In this document: positions 36,006 through 43,885 of the stretch, piece by piece
Layout: each line of letters starts with the position of its first letter
Numbering within the stretch: the first letter of the stretch is position 1
Origin: Amycolatopsis balhimycina FH 1894
GTDB lineage: Bacteria > Actinomycetota > Actinomycetes > Mycobacteriales > Pseudonocardiaceae
Length of the DNA stretch: 64,000 nt
Direction: 5' to 3'
NCBI RefSeq assembly: GCF_000384295.1
Contig: NZ_KB913037.1
Coordinates: 8,433,533-8,497,532 of the forward strand
Position numbers and translations under genes: made by a program
The notes under the pieces: generated by a model
The model's input: only the letters and a program-made list of their open reading frames with translations
The model's database searches: none
Told to the model about the DNA's origin: nothing

Positions 36006-36230
36006 GTGCCGGGCGACGACCGGGTGGTGAAGGTGGTGCGCGGCGAGCCGGATCCCGCCGAGCTGGCGGCGCTGGTGCTGGCGCTGGCCCTGTGCACGGC
36101 CGCCGCACCGGCCCGCGAGGGCGGCGAACCGGCCGGGAGAGCGTGGTCGGACCCGGCGTGGCGGCCCGGCGCGATCCCGCGGCCCAGGCCGCGCCCGGGC
36201 GCGTGGCGCCTGTCCGGTCTGCCGGTTTAG
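36006..36230 (+). CDS. Acyl-CoA carboxylase epsilon subunit
   Basis: 74 residues. VVKVVRGEPDPAELAALVLA is the typical core helix-strand of actinobacterial epsilon subunits; the tail is Pro/Arg-rich (AWSDPAWRPGAIPRPRPRPG). These small proteins stabilise the alpha/beta carboxylase complex. Start GTG or ATG region lies 10 bp after the beta subunit stop with GAGGAGGACC upstream. Confidence 0.9.
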   Translation: MPGDDRVVKVVRGEPDPAELAALVLALALCTAAAPAREGGEPAGRAWSDPAWRPGAIPRPRPRPGAWRLSGLPV

Positions 36231-36256
36231 CACCCTCTTCTGGCCGCCGCTCGCCC

Positions 36257-36315
36257 AAGTCCGTGAATGGCACATCGAGGGACTTCAAGTCCCTCGATGT
36301 GCCATTCACGGACTT
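36257..36315. repeat. Perfect 29-bp inverted repeat with one-base centre
   Basis: The arm 36257-36285 (starts AAGTCCGTGAATGGCACATC, ends GAGGGACTT) is exactly inverted at 36287-36315 around a single C at 36286. It lies between converging genes (epsilon subunit and the small zinc-type protein). It would make a very stable RNA hairpin on either strand, so it can act as a two-way terminator, or it is a dispersed repeat element. Confidence 0.85.
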
Positions 36316-36382
36316 CGGGAGCCGTGGGCCGGCGGCGGGGCTGGACGCACCGCGCGCGAGGTCGCGCCGCTCGCTTTTTCCG

Positions 36383-36631
36383 TCAGGCTGCGGGGCGGGT
36401 GATCCGGCGGAGGCGGTCCGCAACCGTGTTCTCGCGGGCCCTCGCGTACGTGCTGTGGCCCGGGTGCACGGCCACGTACCGGACCTCCCCGTCGTGGAGG
36501 ACCTCCATCTCGGTCCGCGCGCCGGGGGCGAACTCCGCGCCGCACACCGCGCAGGTCCGCTGGCGCACCGCCGCACCGGCCATCGCGTCCGGGACGCCCG
36601 GGCGGCGGTTCCGGGGTGAGGAGTCGGACAT
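36383..36631 (-). CDS. 82-residue protein with a CxxC pair
   Basis: ATG at 36631 with GCGAGG just upstream. The product carries RTCAVCGAEFAPGARTEMEV, a zinc-knuckle-like CxxC with no second cysteine pair (His in VHPGHSTYA could complete a site), and a basic C-terminal helix (ARARENTVADRLRRITRPA). Unrecognised family. It lies between the carboxylase operon and the small peptide gene, facing away from the latter. Confidence 0.65.
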   Translation of the reverse strand: MSDSSPRNRRPGVPDAMAGAAVRQRTCAVCGAEFAPGARTEMEVLHDGEVRYVAVHPGHSTYARARENTVADRLRRITRPAA

Positions 36632-36839
36632 GGGGACCTCGCATCGGTGCCGGAGTGAACCGGTTCCCGCACGACCTCCGGCACGACCTCGGACGGGAAC
36701 ACCGTCCCTCCAGTGCACCGCAGCTTCCGCGGCCCGGGCCACTCGTGGCCTGCGCACCGGCCCGGCACCACCGGATCCCAGCCCGTCCTCGACCGCGAAC
36801 CCCCATCGTGGAGCGATCCCCGGAAGAACGGAGACAGCC

Positions 36840-36983
36840 ATGGACCTCACGACCGGAGCCGGCGCCGGGCCGGACCAGCGGGCCGCCGACCAACCGGAAC
36901 CCCGGATCCCCCTCCAGCGCGGCGGCGAAGCCCCCGCCGAGCACGACCCGCTGCCCGAGCACATCGTGCTGGGCTACAACTGA
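36840..36983 (+). CDS. 47-residue peptide, candidate RiPP precursor or small factor
   Basis: ATG with ACGGAGACAGCC upstream. The peptide begins MDLTTGAGAGPDQRAADQPE, is polar, acidic and proline-rich, and ends in a short hydrophobic tail HDPLPEHIVLGYN. This layout (hydrophilic leader, distinct C-terminal motif) is seen in precursors of several redox-modified peptides, but I do not recognise the sequence. Four to five genes downstream on the same strand include an FAD oxidoreductase and an AhpD-like protein. The precursor idea is inference. Confidence 0.55.
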   Translation: MDLTTGAGAGPDQRAADQPEPRIPLQRGGEAPAEHDPLPEHIVLGYN

Positions 36984-37129
36984 GCCGCTGGGCAAGATCG
37001 GAGATGCCGGGGCCGGTGCGCCGGCTCGATACTCGAAGGTGGTTCGAGCCGGAGCGCCGCCCGGATCTCCGGCAGGCGCGGGCCTCACGCCCCGCGGCGG
37101 CCCGCGGACGTTGGTTGGGAGGCCGGCGG

Positions 37130-37438
37130 ATGGCAATGCGCCTCCAGCTCATCGAGGGCGTCGAGCTGCTCGACACTTGGGCGGAGGCCGCGTCGCAAGT
37201 CGAGCGGAATGCCGTTTACGAAGCGTTGTTCTCCGTGAGCGACGGCTCGGCCTTCCTCGTCTACGACGTTTTCGGGGATTCGCGCGATCCGGGTAATTTC
37301 ATTCTTCTCGTGAAAGCGGATCTTGTTCTCAAGATCATGATCCGCCCCGCCGAGTCGGTGTTCGAGATCCGGTACGTCGGCGGGCTCGACGAGAGCGTCG
37401 ACGACTCCGCGCAGCAGGAGGCCACCGGTTCCGACTGA
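37130..37438 (+). CDS. Conserved-looking 102-residue protein of unknown function
   Basis: ATG with TTGGGAGGCC upstream. The sequence (MAMRLQLIEGVELLDTWAEA, AVYEALFSVSDGSAFLVYDV, FILLVKADLVLKIMIRP) predicts a small alpha/beta domain with an acidic tail. No catalytic motif seen. I do not recognise the family with confidence. It follows the 47-residue peptide gene by 147 bp. Confidence 0.7.
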   Translation: MAMRLQLIEGVELLDTWAEAASQVERNAVYEALFSVSDGSAFLVYDVFGDSRDPGNFILLVKADLVLKIMIRPAESVFEIRYVGGLDESVDDSAQQEATGSD

Positions 37439-37623
37439 GCCGAACGGACGGCACCTTAGGGCGAACGGCCTTTCGCCGTGCCGCATTCGCCGATGTTCGT
37501 TGCGGAGAACGTCGGCCAGAACGTGCATTCCTCACCTTGACAGTGTCTCCGGCCGTGTGAAAACCTGGCATTGTTCGCTGGTCAGGCCTTATTTCTGGGG
37601 TGGGTATACAAGGAGGCTGCACC

Positions 37624-38163
37624 ATGTCGTCACCCGAATTGCCAGGACTCGACGTTTCCAGCCGGGTGCGTGCCCGCGACGTGCAGATGACCGGGACGGC
37701 GGACCTCGCGCGCCGCGTCCTGATGATCACCGGGGCGATCGACACCACCGACCACGACGTCTCGGTCAGCGTCAACCTCCCGGAGCCGGGCCGGTGGCAG
37801 GTGATCAAGGCCGAGACCAACCTGACCGACCGGACCTGGGTCGCCATGCAGGCGGTCATGGACGAGGACTCCACCTTCGTCGACGACCAAATGCTGATGT
37901 CGCCCCAGTTCGCGAAGAGCTTCATGACCCCGGACCAGCGCCGGCTGACGTTCTACGACGGCGAGGTCCGGCCCGGCGAAACCGTGCTCAAGACCTACTC
38001 GATGGAGACGACCGGCCGGAAGCCGACGTACTTCTACTCCCGGTACAGCCCCATCGCCACCGACAGTGCCGAGCAGTCGCAGCAGACGCTCGGCGAGCTC
38101 GTGGCCAACGGGCTGAGCCAGCGGCCGGTGATCGAGCTGATCGTCCCGGTCACCGTGGTCTGA
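37624..38163 (+). CDS. 179-residue protein of unknown function
   Basis: ATG with a strong AAGGAGG site. The first 20 residues are MSSPELPGLDVSSRVRARDV; mostly beta-strand prediction, with a repeated type of segment (VSVSVNLPEPGRWQVIKAET, IELIVPVTVV). No signal peptide, membrane segment or known active-site motif. First gene of a likely operon with the FAD oxidoreductase (28 bp), the 155-residue protein and the AhpD-like protein. Confidence 0.7.
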   Translation: MSSPELPGLDVSSRVRARDVQMTGTADLARRVLMITGAIDTTDHDVSVSVNLPEPGRWQVIKAETNLTDRTWVAMQAVMDEDSTFVDDQMLMSPQFAKSFMTPDQRRLTFYDGEVRPGETVLKTYSMETTGRKPTYFYSRYSPIATDSAEQSQQTLGELVANGLSQRPVIELIVPVTVV

Positions 38164-38191
38164 TCGTCCCGCCGGTGCGCAGGGGGAGCCC

Positions 38192-39532
38192 GTGATCACG
38201 TTCGTGCCCGAGCCACACCTGCTCGACTCCCCCCGCGGGCGGCACTGGCCGCGCGTGCCGGCCACGGGACCGGCCGGCGCGCTCCCCGCGGGGCACGGCC
38301 GCACAGCCGACGTCGTCATCGTCGGCGCCGGGCCGGCCGGGATCGCCGTCGCCGCCGCGCTGTGGCACCACGGCGTCCACGACGTCGTGCTGCTGGACCG
38401 CGACGGGCGGCCGGGCGGCCGGTTCTTCGACCGGATCGACCTGCTCGGCCAGCGCGTCCTGCGCTCGCCCTACGAGCACCACCCCGGTGTGGAGGGGTTC
38501 CGCGACTGCGAGCTGCTCGACTTCGCGCGGCTGCACTGGGGCCGGCTCACTCGCACCGAGCGGCGCGAGATCCGGATGGCCCAGTCCGGCCACCGGTCGG
38601 TCGTCCCGGTCGACGTGTTCGAGGCGTACTGCGACCACCTGGTCGCCAGTCACCACATCGCCGCGAAGACCTGGCGCGCGACCGTGCGCGAGGTGCTCCC
38701 GGGCGGCGGCACGGCCACGGTGACGACCGAGCGGGGTTCCCTCACCGCCCGGCACGTCGTGCTGGCACTGGGCGAAGAACGCCGTGCGGCGCCCGATTCG
38801 TGGTGGGGCGCCGGCGCGCCGCCGCCCGGAGTGTCCTATTGGGACGAATCGGGGCCGGTCGGCGGCGGCCGCCGCCAGGTCGTCGTCGGCGCGGGCCTGA
38901 CCGCGGCCCACCTGATCACCGGCGCGCTCGACGCCGGGCGCGAGGTGCACTGGGTGATCCGGGAACCGGGCGAGCGCTACCAGTGTGCCGACGTCAACTC
39001 GGCCTTCTTCCGGCCCGAAGGCCGGAAGCGGTTCGACCGCGTCGGCTGGGAACAGCGGCTCGGGCTGATGGGCCGTTTCCGGCGGGCGTCCATCATGTTC
39101 GAGTTCCAGCCGCTGCTGGAACGCGCCGAAGCGGAGGGCAGGCTGGTCGTCCACCGGGGCGCCCCGGTGCGGCGGGTCTCGGCCGGGGTCGGCGGGACCG
39201 TGGCCGTCCGGCTGGCCGACGGCCGCCGCGTCGGGGGCGACCACGCCGTGCTGGCGCTGGGGACCACCCCGTCGATCGGCACCGGCCTGCTGCCGCCGGC
39301 GCTCGTGGGTGCGCGGGACGGGTGGCCGGAGCTGGACGAGCGGACGATGGCCTACACCCGGGCACCAGAGGTCTCGGTCATCGGCGCCGCCGCCGGGATG
39401 GTGCTCGGCCCGGCCGCGCGCAACATCGACGGGCACCGGGTCGCGACGACACGCGCGGCCGCGGCGATCGCCCGGCGGCTGCGGGACGGCGCGGCGGTCG
39501 CGGCCGGTCTCGAGGCGGTCGCCGGTGCCTGA
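38192..39532 (+). CDS. FAD-dependent oxidoreductase (flavoprotein monooxygenase-like)
   Basis: 446 residues with a GTG start (GGGGGAGCCC upstream). Residues about 40-65 hold the FAD-binding DVVIVGAGPAGIAVAAAL, followed by DRDGRPGGRFF. A second Rossmann motif (VVVGAGLTAAHLITGAL, about 231-247) suits NAD(P)H, and VSVIGAAAGMVLGPAARN near the end is the second FAD contact. The layout fits single-component NAD(P)H-dependent flavoproteins. Substrate unknown. It overlaps the next gene by 8 bp. Confidence 0.88.
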   Translation: MITFVPEPHLLDSPRGRHWPRVPATGPAGALPAGHGRTADVVIVGAGPAGIAVAAALWHHGVHDVVLLDRDGRPGGRFFDRIDLLGQRVLRSPYEHHPGVEGFRDCELLDFARLHWGRLTRTERREIRMAQSGHRSVVPVDVFEAYCDHLVASHHIAAKTWRATVREVLPGGGTATVTTERGSLTARHVVLALGEERRAAPDSWWGAGAPPPGVSYWDESGPVGGGRRQVVVGAGLTAAHLITGALDAGREVHWVIREPGERYQCADVNSAFFRPEGRKRFDRVGWEQRLGLMGRFRRASIMFEFQPLLERAEAEGRLVVHRGAPVRRVSAGVGGTVAVRLADGRRVGGDHAVLALGTTPSIGTGLLPPALVGARDGWPELDERTMAYTRAPEVSVIGAAAGMVLGPAARNIDGHRVATTRAAAAIARRLRDGAAVAAGLEAVAGA

Positions 39533-39992
39533 GCCGCACGACTCGCGTTTCGCGCTACCCGCCGTCGACGACCCCGCCACCACCGAAGCCGGGGTGATCC
39601 TGCTCGGCCTCGAGGCCGACCGCCTGCTGGCGGGGTTGGGCCTGGCTCGGCTCGCGGACGATCCGGCCCTGGTGACACAGGTGGTCGACCAGGTGCGGCA
39701 CGGCGTCGCGGGATTCTCCGTGGCCGGGCTCGTGGCGGCGGGCGCCGAACACTGGCGTTCGGTCCGCGGCGGGCTGGGGGAAGCGCCGTCGACGTCCTCC
39801 CCGGGATCGCTGCGCCGGGAGTGGGCCGCCCGGCTCGACCGGGTCGGCGAGGCCGTCCCGGGCGCGGGCACCGCCACGCTCGCCTACCTCACGGCCTGTG
39901 CGCTGCGCCGCGCCGAGGTCGACCGGCTCGCCGACGGGCGGGCGTACGGAAAGGAACCCGCCGATGTCGTACCTGAGGTCCCTGCCCGCTGA
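39525..39992 (+). CDS. 155-residue protein of unknown function
   Basis: GTG start inside the end of the FAD oxidoreductase gene; stop 29 bp inside the start of the AhpD-like gene, so it is sandwiched by overlaps. Helix-rich sequence (EAGVILLGLEADRLLAGLGL, DDPALVTQVVDQVRHGVAGF, LAYLTACALRRAEVDRLADG). No cofactor motif visible. The size and coupling suggest an accessory protein of its two neighbours. Confidence 0.65.
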   Translation: MPEPHDSRFALPAVDDPATTEAGVILLGLEADRLLAGLGLARLADDPALVTQVVDQVRHGVAGFSVAGLVAAGAEHWRSVRGGLGEAPSTSSPGSLRREWAARLDRVGEAVPGAGTATLAYLTACALRRAEVDRLADGRAYGKEPADVVPEVPAR

Positions 39993-40512
39993 AACCACGT
40001 TGCTGCAGGTGTTCCAGGCCTATCCCGGCCCGGCCCGGCACCTGCTGGCCTTCCACGAGGAGCTGCTGCGCGGCGAGTCGCCGTTCAGCCCGGGCGAGCG
40101 CGAGCTGATCGCCGCCTACGTCTCCGGCGTCAACAGCTGCGACTACTGCCACGGCATCCACACGGTCACCGCGGAGGCGTTCGGCGTGCCAGGCGGCGTG
40201 CTCGCCGCGGCACTCGAAGACCTGGGTTCGGCGCCGGTGGACGAGCGGCTCAAGCCGGTGCTCGCCTACGTGGGGAAGCTGACCCGCACGCCCTCCCGGA
40301 TGACCGACGCGGACGCCGACGCCGTGTTCGCCGCGGGCTGGGACGAGCGCGCCCTCCACGACGCCGTGCTCGTGTGCGCGTTGTTCAACTTCATGAACCG
40401 GATGGTCGACGGCCTGGGGATCAGCGCCGACGCGGGCTACGCGACGACGTCCGGCGAGCGGTTGAAAGAGGGCGGCTACGCGGGGTTGGCCGGCCTGCTG
40501 CCGAACGCCTGA
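39964..40512 (+). CDS. AhpD-like peroxidase-related enzyme
   Basis: 182 residues with an ATG start and AAAGGAACC upstream. AhpD/carboxymuconolactone decarboxylase fold with the redox motif NSCDYCHGIHTVTAEAFG (CxxCxxxH) at about 57-74 and the preceding SPGERELIAAYVSG helix typical of peroxidase-related enzymes. Probably a thiol-based reductase of peroxides or of a partner flavoprotein. Last gene of the operon; followed by hairpins. Confidence 0.9.
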   Translation: MSYLRSLPAETTLLQVFQAYPGPARHLLAFHEELLRGESPFSPGERELIAAYVSGVNSCDYCHGIHTVTAEAFGVPGGVLAAALEDLGSAPVDERLKPVLAYVGKLTRTPSRMTDADADAVFAAGWDERALHDAVLVCALFNFMNRMVDGLGISADAGYATTSGERLKEGGYAGLAGLLPNA

Positions 40513-40528
40513 GCCGGACGCGGAGAAC

Positions 40529-40605
40529 GGCCCGCTCAGCGGGCCCTCGACCCGGCCGAGGAGCGGGTCGGGATCGCCGTCATTCCGCGGTGATCACCGC
40601 GGAAT
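40529..40605. terminator. Two hairpins between converging AhpD-like and TetR genes
   Basis: GGCCCGC-TCA-GCGGGCC (40529-40545) forms a 7-bp stem, and ATTCCGCGGTGA with its exact inverse forms a 24-bp perfect palindrome at 40582-40605 that spans the TetR stop codon. Together they should end both transcripts. Confidence 0.65.
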
Positions 40606-41181
40606 CCTCTCCGCCGCCGTGGCGGTCAGGGTCAGCAGTTCGCGCAGCACCTCCGCGGCGATGCCGGCGAGAGAACGCTGCTCGTCTTCGCGAATCCACT
40701 GGGTGAACGCGATCGAGAACACGGTGGCACCCGACTCCGCCGCCAGGGTGGCGGCCACTTCGTCGACGCCGCGCCGGCGCAGGGCGTCGGCGAGCGTGGT
40801 GGCGATGCTGGCGAGCTTGTGCCGCTCGCGTTCCCGCAGCGCCGGGTTCTGGTCGATGACCGACTGCCGGGTCCGGGAGTGGGCCCGGCGCTCGTCCGGG
40901 AAGAAGGACGCCGAGGACTGCAGCGCGGCCGCGACGAGCTCGAGCGGGGACGCCTCCGCCGGCGCCGAGTCGACGCCGGCCAGGAACGCGTCCGCGAGCA
41001 GTTGCTGCCCGTGGAAGAGGACCTCGCGCTTGTCGCTGAAGTGACGGAAGAAGGTGCGCTCGGTCAGGCCGACGGACTCGGCGATCTCCATCGTGGTCGT
41101 CTGCTCGAAGCCGCGCGTGGCGAACAGTTCGAGAGCGGCCTTCTGAAGCCGCTCGGCGGCTCCCGGTTCCCAACGCACCAT
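40594..41181 (-). CDS. TetR-family repressor
   Basis: 195 residues. N-terminal TetR helix-turn-helix at about 10-60 (LQKAALELFATRGFEQTTTM, EIAESVGLTERTFFRHFSDK). The C-terminal ligand domain is unremarkable. The gene is divergent from an SDR gene at 41281, and a large palindrome lies between them (41224-41261), so it very probably represses that gene and itself. Confidence 0.94.
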   Translation of the reverse strand: MVRWEPGAAERLQKAALELFATRGFEQTTTMEIAESVGLTERTFFRHFSDKREVLFHGQQLLADAFLAGVDSAPAEASPLELVAAALQSSASFFPDERRAHSRTRQSVIDQNPALRERERHKLASIATTLADALRRRGVDEVAATLAAESGATVFSIAFTQWIREDEQRSLAGIAAEVLRELLTLTATAAERIPR

Positions 41182-41223
41182 GCGGTCGAGTGTAGTGATG
41201 ACAGCGACTGACTTGAAGTGTAC

Positions 41224-41261
41224 GTTGATGTCTGTGACTGACGTCAGTCGCAGACATCAAC
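41224..41261. promoter_or_regulatory. 38-bp palindromic TetR operator candidate
   Basis: The arm GTTGATGTCTG is exactly inverted as CAGACATCAAC, around a central perfect palindrome GACTGACGTCAGTC (41236-41249); only one base pair (41235/41250) fails to match. A half-similar GCGACTGACTT lies at about 41206-41216. Placement 19 bp from the SDR start and 42 bp from the TetR start is ideal for blocking both promoters. Confidence 0.85.
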
Positions 41262-41280
41262 CGTCGAGGGAGTTCACGTC

Positions 41281-42174
41281 ATGCACGTTTTCGTCACCGG
41301 AGCCTCCGGCTGGATCGGCTCGGCCGTCGTCGACGACCTGCTCGCCGCGGGCCACGAGGTCACCGGGCTGGCCAGGTCCGAAGCGTCCGCCGCCGCGCTG
41401 GCGGCGAAGGGCTCCCACGTTCGCCGCGGTCACCTGGACGACTTGGCCGGCATCCGCGCCGGCGCCAAGGACGCCGATGCCGTCATCCACCTGGCGAACA
41501 AGCACGACTTCGCCCACCCGGCCGTCTCGAACGCCGCCGAACGGGCCGCCGTCCAGACCATCGGCGACACGCTCACGGGCACCGGACGGCCGTTCCTGCT
41601 TGCCTCCGGTGTCGCCGCCCTCACCCCGGGCCGGCTCGCCACCGAGGACGACGCGTCCGCCTTCCACGGCCCCGACTCGCCACGCGGCGGAAGCGAGAAC
41701 CTCGCGCTCGAGTTCGTCGACCGGGGGGTCCACACCGTGAGCCTGCGCTTCGCGCCGAGCGTGCACGGCACCGGCGACCACGGGTTCATCGCGGTCCTCG
41801 CCGCGATCGCCCGCGAGAAGGGCGTGTCCGGTTACCCCGGCGACGGCACCAACCGCTGGGCCGCGGTGCACCGCACCGACGCGGCCCGGATGGTCACTCT
41901 CGGCCTCGCGAAGGCACCGGCAGGTACCCGTCTGCACGCCATCGCCGAGGAAGGCGTGGCGACCCGCGAAATCGCGGAGGCGATCGGCCGCGCGTTCGAC
42001 CTGCCCGTCGCGTCGATCCCCGCCGGCGACGTCCAGGCCCACTTCGGGTGGATCGGCACGTTCTTCGCGATGGACCTCGCGGCGACCAGCACCGCGACGC
42101 AGGAGCTGCTCGGCTGGACACCCAGCGGACCGACCCTCATCGACGACCTGGCCGCAGGCGCGTACTCGGCATAG
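41281..42174 (+). CDS. SDR-family NAD-dependent epimerase/dehydratase-like protein
   Basis: 297 residues. TGASGWIGSAVVDDLLAAGH at 6-25 is the NAD(P) motif; AVIHLANKHDF near 70 and the closing LLGWTPSGPTLIDDLAAG match atypical/extended SDRs. The catalytic Tyr-x-x-x-Lys is not evident (region RGGSENLALEFVD), so it belongs to the atypical group. Likely controlled by the divergent TetR protein. Substrate unknown. Confidence 0.88.
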   Translation: MHVFVTGASGWIGSAVVDDLLAAGHEVTGLARSEASAAALAAKGSHVRRGHLDDLAGIRAGAKDADAVIHLANKHDFAHPAVSNAAERAAVQTIGDTLTGTGRPFLLASGVAALTPGRLATEDDASAFHGPDSPRGGSENLALEFVDRGVHTVSLRFAPSVHGTGDHGFIAVLAAIAREKGVSGYPGDGTNRWAAVHRTDAARMVTLGLAKAPAGTRLHAIAEEGVATREIAEAIGRAFDLPVASIPAGDVQAHFGWIGTFFAMDLAATSTATQELLGWTPSGPTLIDDLAAGAYSA

Positions 42175-42192
42175 CGGCGCGTTCGCCGCCAT

Positions 42193-42230
42193 CCGGCCCG
42201 GCCCCGAAAGCGCTCCCGGGACCGGGCCGG
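42193..42230. terminator. Hairpin between converging SDR and amidase genes
   Basis: CCGGCCCGG (42193-42201) is exactly inverted at 42222-42230 (CCGGGCCGG), with partial pairing inside the 20-nt loop. It is 19 bp past the SDR stop. Confidence 0.45.
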
Positions 42231-42321
42231 CTGGGGAAGCCCGCAGGTCTTCCCGGCCAGTGGGCACCGGCACGTGCGCACGGCGTAGGGAAACTGCGGT
42301 ACCCCGGCAGTGCGGTGCGCC

Positions 42322-43773
42322 CTACTTCGGTGCCTGGAAGCCGCCGATCTGCTGCTCGAGCAGTTCGGCCAGGCCCAGCGGGGTGCGGTCCTCGAACATC
42401 GGGCCGATCAGCTGCACTCCGACCGGCAGGCCCTCGGGGGACCGGCCCGCGGGGACGGCGGTGGCGGGCAGGCCGGGCATGGTGGCCAGGCCGGCCCAGA
42501 CGAGCTGGTCGAAGTAGGGGAACTCGACCCCGTCGATGTCGATCCGCCGTACCAGCGGATCGGGGTGGTGGTCGTGCCGGAACGCGGGCGTCGGCGTGAT
42601 CGGGGACACCACGGCGTCGAACTCGGCGAACAGCTGCCGCCAGCCGTGGCGGTGGACCTCGCGGCGGTTGTTCGCCGCCATCCAGTCGTGGTGGCTGAAC
42701 ACCATGGCGCGCAGCCGCGCGGCGTCGAGGCTCTGGTCGTCCGCGCTCATTCCGGCGACGCGGGTCCGCAGCTGCTCGTCCGATTCGATCGGAAAACGCG
42801 CAACGGTGCCCGACATCAGCAACTGCGTGTAGAGCGTCGCGGCTTCGGTCAGGTCGGGCAGCAGCGGACTGTGCCGTTCGACGCGGGCGCCGCCGTCGAC
42901 GAGCGCGGCGGCCACCCGGTTCACGCCCGCCCGCACGGCGGACCCGGTCGGGATGAGCGGATGTTCGTCGAGGACCAGGATCCGGAAGTCGGCGAGTTTC
43001 TCGTGGCGAGCGGGCGGCAGGGCCAAGTCGTACGCCACGCCGTGCGTCAGCGGGTCCGGTCCGGCCATGACGTCGAGCAGGAGCGTGAGGTCGCGGGCGG
43101 TGCGCGCCATCGGGCCGACGACGGCGAGGTCGAGGTCGACCGGCAAGGCCGGCTCGGACGGCGGGACCATGCCGCGGCCGGCCGCCAGCCCGAGCGTCGG
43201 CTTGTGCGCGTAGACGCCGCAGAAGTGCGCGGGGGTGCGCAGCGAGCCGGCGATGTCGGAGCCGAGGGACAGCGCGCCGAACCCGGACGCCAGGGCCGCC
43301 GCCGACCCGCCGGAGGACCCGCCCGGCGTGCGATCGTGATCCCACGGGTTGCTGGTGGTGCCGTAGATCTCGTTGAAGCTCTGGATGTCTTGCAGCCCCA
43401 AGGGCACATTGGTCTTGCCGAGCACCACCGCGCCCGCGGCCTTGACCCGCGACACCTGTACCGCGTCCTCGGCCGGCACGTAGTCCCGGTGCGGCGGCAT
43501 GCCCCAGGTCGTGGGCAGCCCGGCGATGTTGTAGCACTCCTTGACCGTCACCGGAATCCCGAGCAGCGGCCGATCCTCACCACGGGCGCGTGCCTGGTCG
43601 GCCCGGCGTGCGGCGGCCCGCGCACGGTCGAAGTCCGGCACGCAGATCGCGTTGATCACCTTGTCTTCCCGCTCGATGCGGGCGATCGCCTCGTCGGTCA
43701 GCTCCACTGAGGACACTTCACCGGCGCGCAAGGCGGCCGCCAATTCTTCCGCGGTCTGAAAGCTCCACTCCAT
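42322..43773 (-). CDS. Amidase (amidase signature family)
   Basis: 483 residues. The Ser-Ser-Lys catalytic machinery is visible: Lys in GIPVTVKECYNIAG, the glycine/serine loop TPGGSSGGSAAALASG and the nucleophile region GSDIAGSLRTPAHFCGVYAH. It hydrolyses amides; members range from general amidases to GatA-like proteins, but the neighbourhood lacks gatB/gatC. A stand-alone gene, so probably a catabolic amidase. Substrate not predictable. Confidence 0.93.
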   Translation of the reverse strand: MEWSFQTAEELAAALRAGEVSSVELTDEAIARIEREDKVINAICVPDFDRARAAARRADQARARGEDRPLLGIPVTVKECYNIAGLPTTWGMPPHRDYVPAEDAVQVSRVKAAGAVVLGKTNVPLGLQDIQSFNEIYGTTSNPWDHDRTPGGSSGGSAAALASGFGALSLGSDIAGSLRTPAHFCGVYAHKPTLGLAAGRGMVPPSEPALPVDLDLAVVGPMARTARDLTLLLDVMAGPDPLTHGVAYDLALPPARHEKLADFRILVLDEHPLIPTGSAVRAGVNRVAAALVDGGARVERHSPLLPDLTEAATLYTQLLMSGTVARFPIESDEQLRTRVAGMSADDQSLDAARLRAMVFSHHDWMAANNRREVHRHGWRQLFAEFDAVVSPITPTPAFRHDHHPDPLVRRIDIDGVEFPYFDQLVWAGLATMPGLPATAVPAGRSPEGLPVGVQLIGPMFEDRTPLGLAELLEQQIGGFQAPK

Positions 43774-43885
43774 GAATCCGAAGCTATCCGGTCGCCGCAG
43801 AGGACACGAAATTCCGGTTCGCGCAACAGGGAAACGGCCGGTTTCCCCGGTTCTTGCCCGCTGACCGCGCCTGTCACCAGGGCAC

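Noticed and set aside
37537..37567. TTGACA with a weak -10 region upstream of the gene at 37624
   Set aside because: The -35 hexamer is perfect, but no acceptable -10 hexamer lies 16-18 bp downstream.
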